Shown here one piece after another: positions 62,646 through 64,000 of a DNA stretch of 64,000 nucleotides. Numbering within the stretch: position 1 is the first letter of the stretch; each line of letters starts with the position of its first letter. The stretch comes from Streptomyces sedi (GTDB lineage Bacteria > Actinomycetota > Actinomycetes > Streptomycetales > Streptomycetaceae). The notes beneath the pieces were generated by a model. It saw nothing but the letters and a program-made list of their open reading frames with translations. It ran no database searches and was not told where the DNA came from. A program made the position numbers and the translations under genes. The stretch lies in the NCBI RefSeq assembly GCF_006335015.1, contig NZ_VDGT01000008.1:62001-126000 (forward strand), written 5' to 3'.

Positions 62646-64000
62646 GTGACCGCGCTTCCCCCTCAACCCCCCGTCCCCGGGCCCCGCGCCGTGGGCACCG
62701 AGCACATGATCGTCTGCGGCGACGACGCGTTAGCCGTGCGGCTCGCCGAGGAGTTGCACGACGTCTACCGGGAGCGCGTGACCCTGGTCATGCCGCCGGC
62801 GACCACCGTGGGCGAGCCCGTCGGCGGGGCCAGGCCGCGGGTCTCCGCGTTGATCGGCCGCATGTCGGCGGCCATCAACCGGCCGTCCCCCGCCCCCGCC
62901 GCCGACGACACCACCGGCGGTGGGATCCGCGTGCCGATAGGGGAGATGACGGCCGCCGAGCCGACCGACGAGGTGCTGCGGCGCGCGGGCGTCTCGCACG
63001 CCACCGCGCTCGCCCTCGTCTACGACGACGACGAGACCAACCTGCGCGGCGCCCTCGCCGCACGGCGGCTCAACCCGCACCTGCGGCTGGTCGTGCGGCA
63101 CTACAACCGCCGCCTCGGCCAGCATCTCGCCCAACTCCTCGACCAGGCCGCCTCGGTGGCGTTGCCGGAGGTCGACCCGAGGGAGCTGGACGCCTCCACC
63201 ACCGTGCTCTCCGACGCCGACACCGCCGCCCCCGCGCTGGCCGCCACGGCGGTCGCCGGCACCCGCAAGGTGGTGAGCGCCGACGGGCTGCTGCTGCGCG
63301 CCGTCGAACGCAACCCGCCGGCCAGCGGCGAGATCGCCGACCCCGGACTGTGCACCCTGGCGCTGCTGTCGGCGACGGTCAACGACCCGGCGGGCGAGGA
63401 GGGTTCGGACAACAGCGGCGGCGAGGGCCCCCAACTGCTCCCCGACGACCGCGAGGTGGGCCAGGCCACCGGGCGCGGCACGGTGGTGCTGGAGACGGTC
63501 ACCCACGCCGGCCCCCCGCTGCCGCCGCGCCGGTTGGCACGCCGGGTGGCGCCGCTGGCGGAGATCTTCTCCCGGCGGCTGCGGCTGTCGCTGCTGGGCA
63601 TCGCGCTGGCCGTCCTCGCGCTGGCGCTGACGCTGTGGCGCACCACCGGCGGCGACGCGCTCAACGCGGCCTATCTGACCCTGCTCGACATCTTCTCCAT
63701 CGGCGACCCGGCCGTCGACGAGCCGGTGGCCCGGCAGTCCATCCAACTGGTCTCCGGGCTGGTCGGGCTGGCGCTGCTGCCGATCCTGATCGCGGCGGCG
63801 CTCCAGGCGCTGGGCGCGTTCCGCGGCACGGCGAACCTGCCGCGTCCCCCGCGCGGACTCTCCGGCCACGTGGTGCTGCTCGGGCTCGGCAAGGTCGGCA
63901 CCCGGGTGCTGGCGCAGCTGCGGGAGATGGACATCCCGGTGGTCTGCGTGGAGGAGGACCCGGAGGCCAGGGGCATCCCGCTGGCCCGCAGGCTGGGCGT
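62646..64000 (+). CDS. TrkA/RCK-domain ion-channel-like NAD-binding protein, 5' part
   Basis: At least 451 residues, running off the window. An N-terminal Rossmann-like RCK domain (HMIVCGDDALAVRLAEELHD, ALALVYDDDETNLRGALAAR) is followed by two hydrophobic segments (LSLLGIALAVLALALTLW and LVSGLVGLALLPILIAAAL) flanking a pore-like loop, then a second RCK-N domain (HVVLLGLGKVGTRVLAQLRE). This matches actinobacterial potassium-channel or CASTOR/POLLUX-like proteins. GTG at 62646 is the likely start. Codon 29 (62730-62732) is TTA, rare in Streptomyces and read by bldA tRNA. Confidence 0.85.
   Translation, partial: MTALPPQPPVPGPRAVGTEHMIVCGDDALAVRLAEELHDVYRERVTLVMPPATTVGEPVGGARPRVSALIGRMSAAINRPSPAPAADDTTGGGIRVPIGEMTAAEPTDEVLRRAGVSHATALALVYDDDETNLRGALAARRLNPHLRLVVRHYNRRLGQHLAQLLDQAASVALPEVDPRELDASTTVLSDADTAAPALAATAVAGTRKVVSADGLLLRAVERNPPASGEIADPGLCTLALLSATVNDPAGEEGSDNSGGEGPQLLPDDREVGQATGRGTVVLETVTHAGPPLPPRRLARRVAPLAEIFSRRLRLSLLGIALAVLALALTLWRTTGGDALNAAYLTLLDIFSIGDPAVDEPVARQSIQLVSGLVGLALLPILIAAALQALGAFRGTANLPRPPRGLSGHVVLLGLGKVGTRVLAQLREMDIPVVCVEEDPEARGIPLARRLG

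Overview
This window is the replication-origin region of a high-GC actinomycete, almost certainly Streptomyces or a close relative. The signs are GC-rich third codon positions, frequent GTG starts, the order gnd-dnaN-oriC-dnaA then rpmH-rnpA-yidD-yidC-jag-rsmG-parA-parB, parS sites with a GTTTCACGTGAAAC core, a tyrosine/glycine-rich DnaA domain II, and several Streptomyces-type families (DUF6049, DUF5326, SCO6745-like). All product names are family-level readings of the translated sequence; no database search was run.

Layout. 1-4885: 3' part of gnd, dnaN, oriC packed with DnaA boxes, dnaA and its promoter region. 4886-10742: the co-directional rpmH to parB block for ribosome/RNase P, membrane insertion, 16S rRNA methylation and chromosome segregation, closed by a 44-bp perfect palindrome built around parS. 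10763-20535 (minus strand): trxA/trxB with a SigR-type promoter, a SigM-type ECF sigma factor with a membrane-anchored zinc anti-sigma, a transmembrane pseudokinase, murJ and a DUF6049 membrane protein. 20705-30191: CCA-adding enzyme, MFS exporter and GT87 glycosyltransferase overlapping at a parS site, a bifunctional penicillin-binding protein, PadR regulator and inositol-phosphate synthase. 30361-39405: an alanine-racemase-like protein and FemX, rpsF-ssb-rpsR-rplI, a MATE transporter, then dnaB carrying an intein inside its P-loop.

39576-60413 is more variable and accessory: MocR regulator/methyltransferase, TetR/SCO6745-like pair, a lone ornithine acetyltransferase resembling the clavulanate-cluster OAT2, XRE regulator, aminoglycoside-phosphotransferase-like gene, VOC proteins, AraC, GNATs, a serine hydrolase, a globin-reductase with a PPOX-like partner, NUDIX, a Cys/Met-metabolism PLP enzyme, a low-molecular-weight phosphatase, small membrane proteins, YibE/F and a RelE/Phd-type toxin-antitoxin pair. 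The window ends with a TPP riboswitch controlling thiC and the start of a TrkA/RCK-type ion-channel protein that carries a TTA (bldA) codon.

Functional themes: replication initiation and segregation are tied together by DnaA boxes (oriC, dnaA promoter, and a separate cluster before dnaB) and seven parS or parS-like sites, several inside coding sequences where they read VSRET. The minus-strand block at 12-28 kb and the FemX pair look like a cell-envelope hub. The most distinctive single feature is the DnaB intein, which has the residues expected of a class 3 intein and a decayed homing endonuclease.
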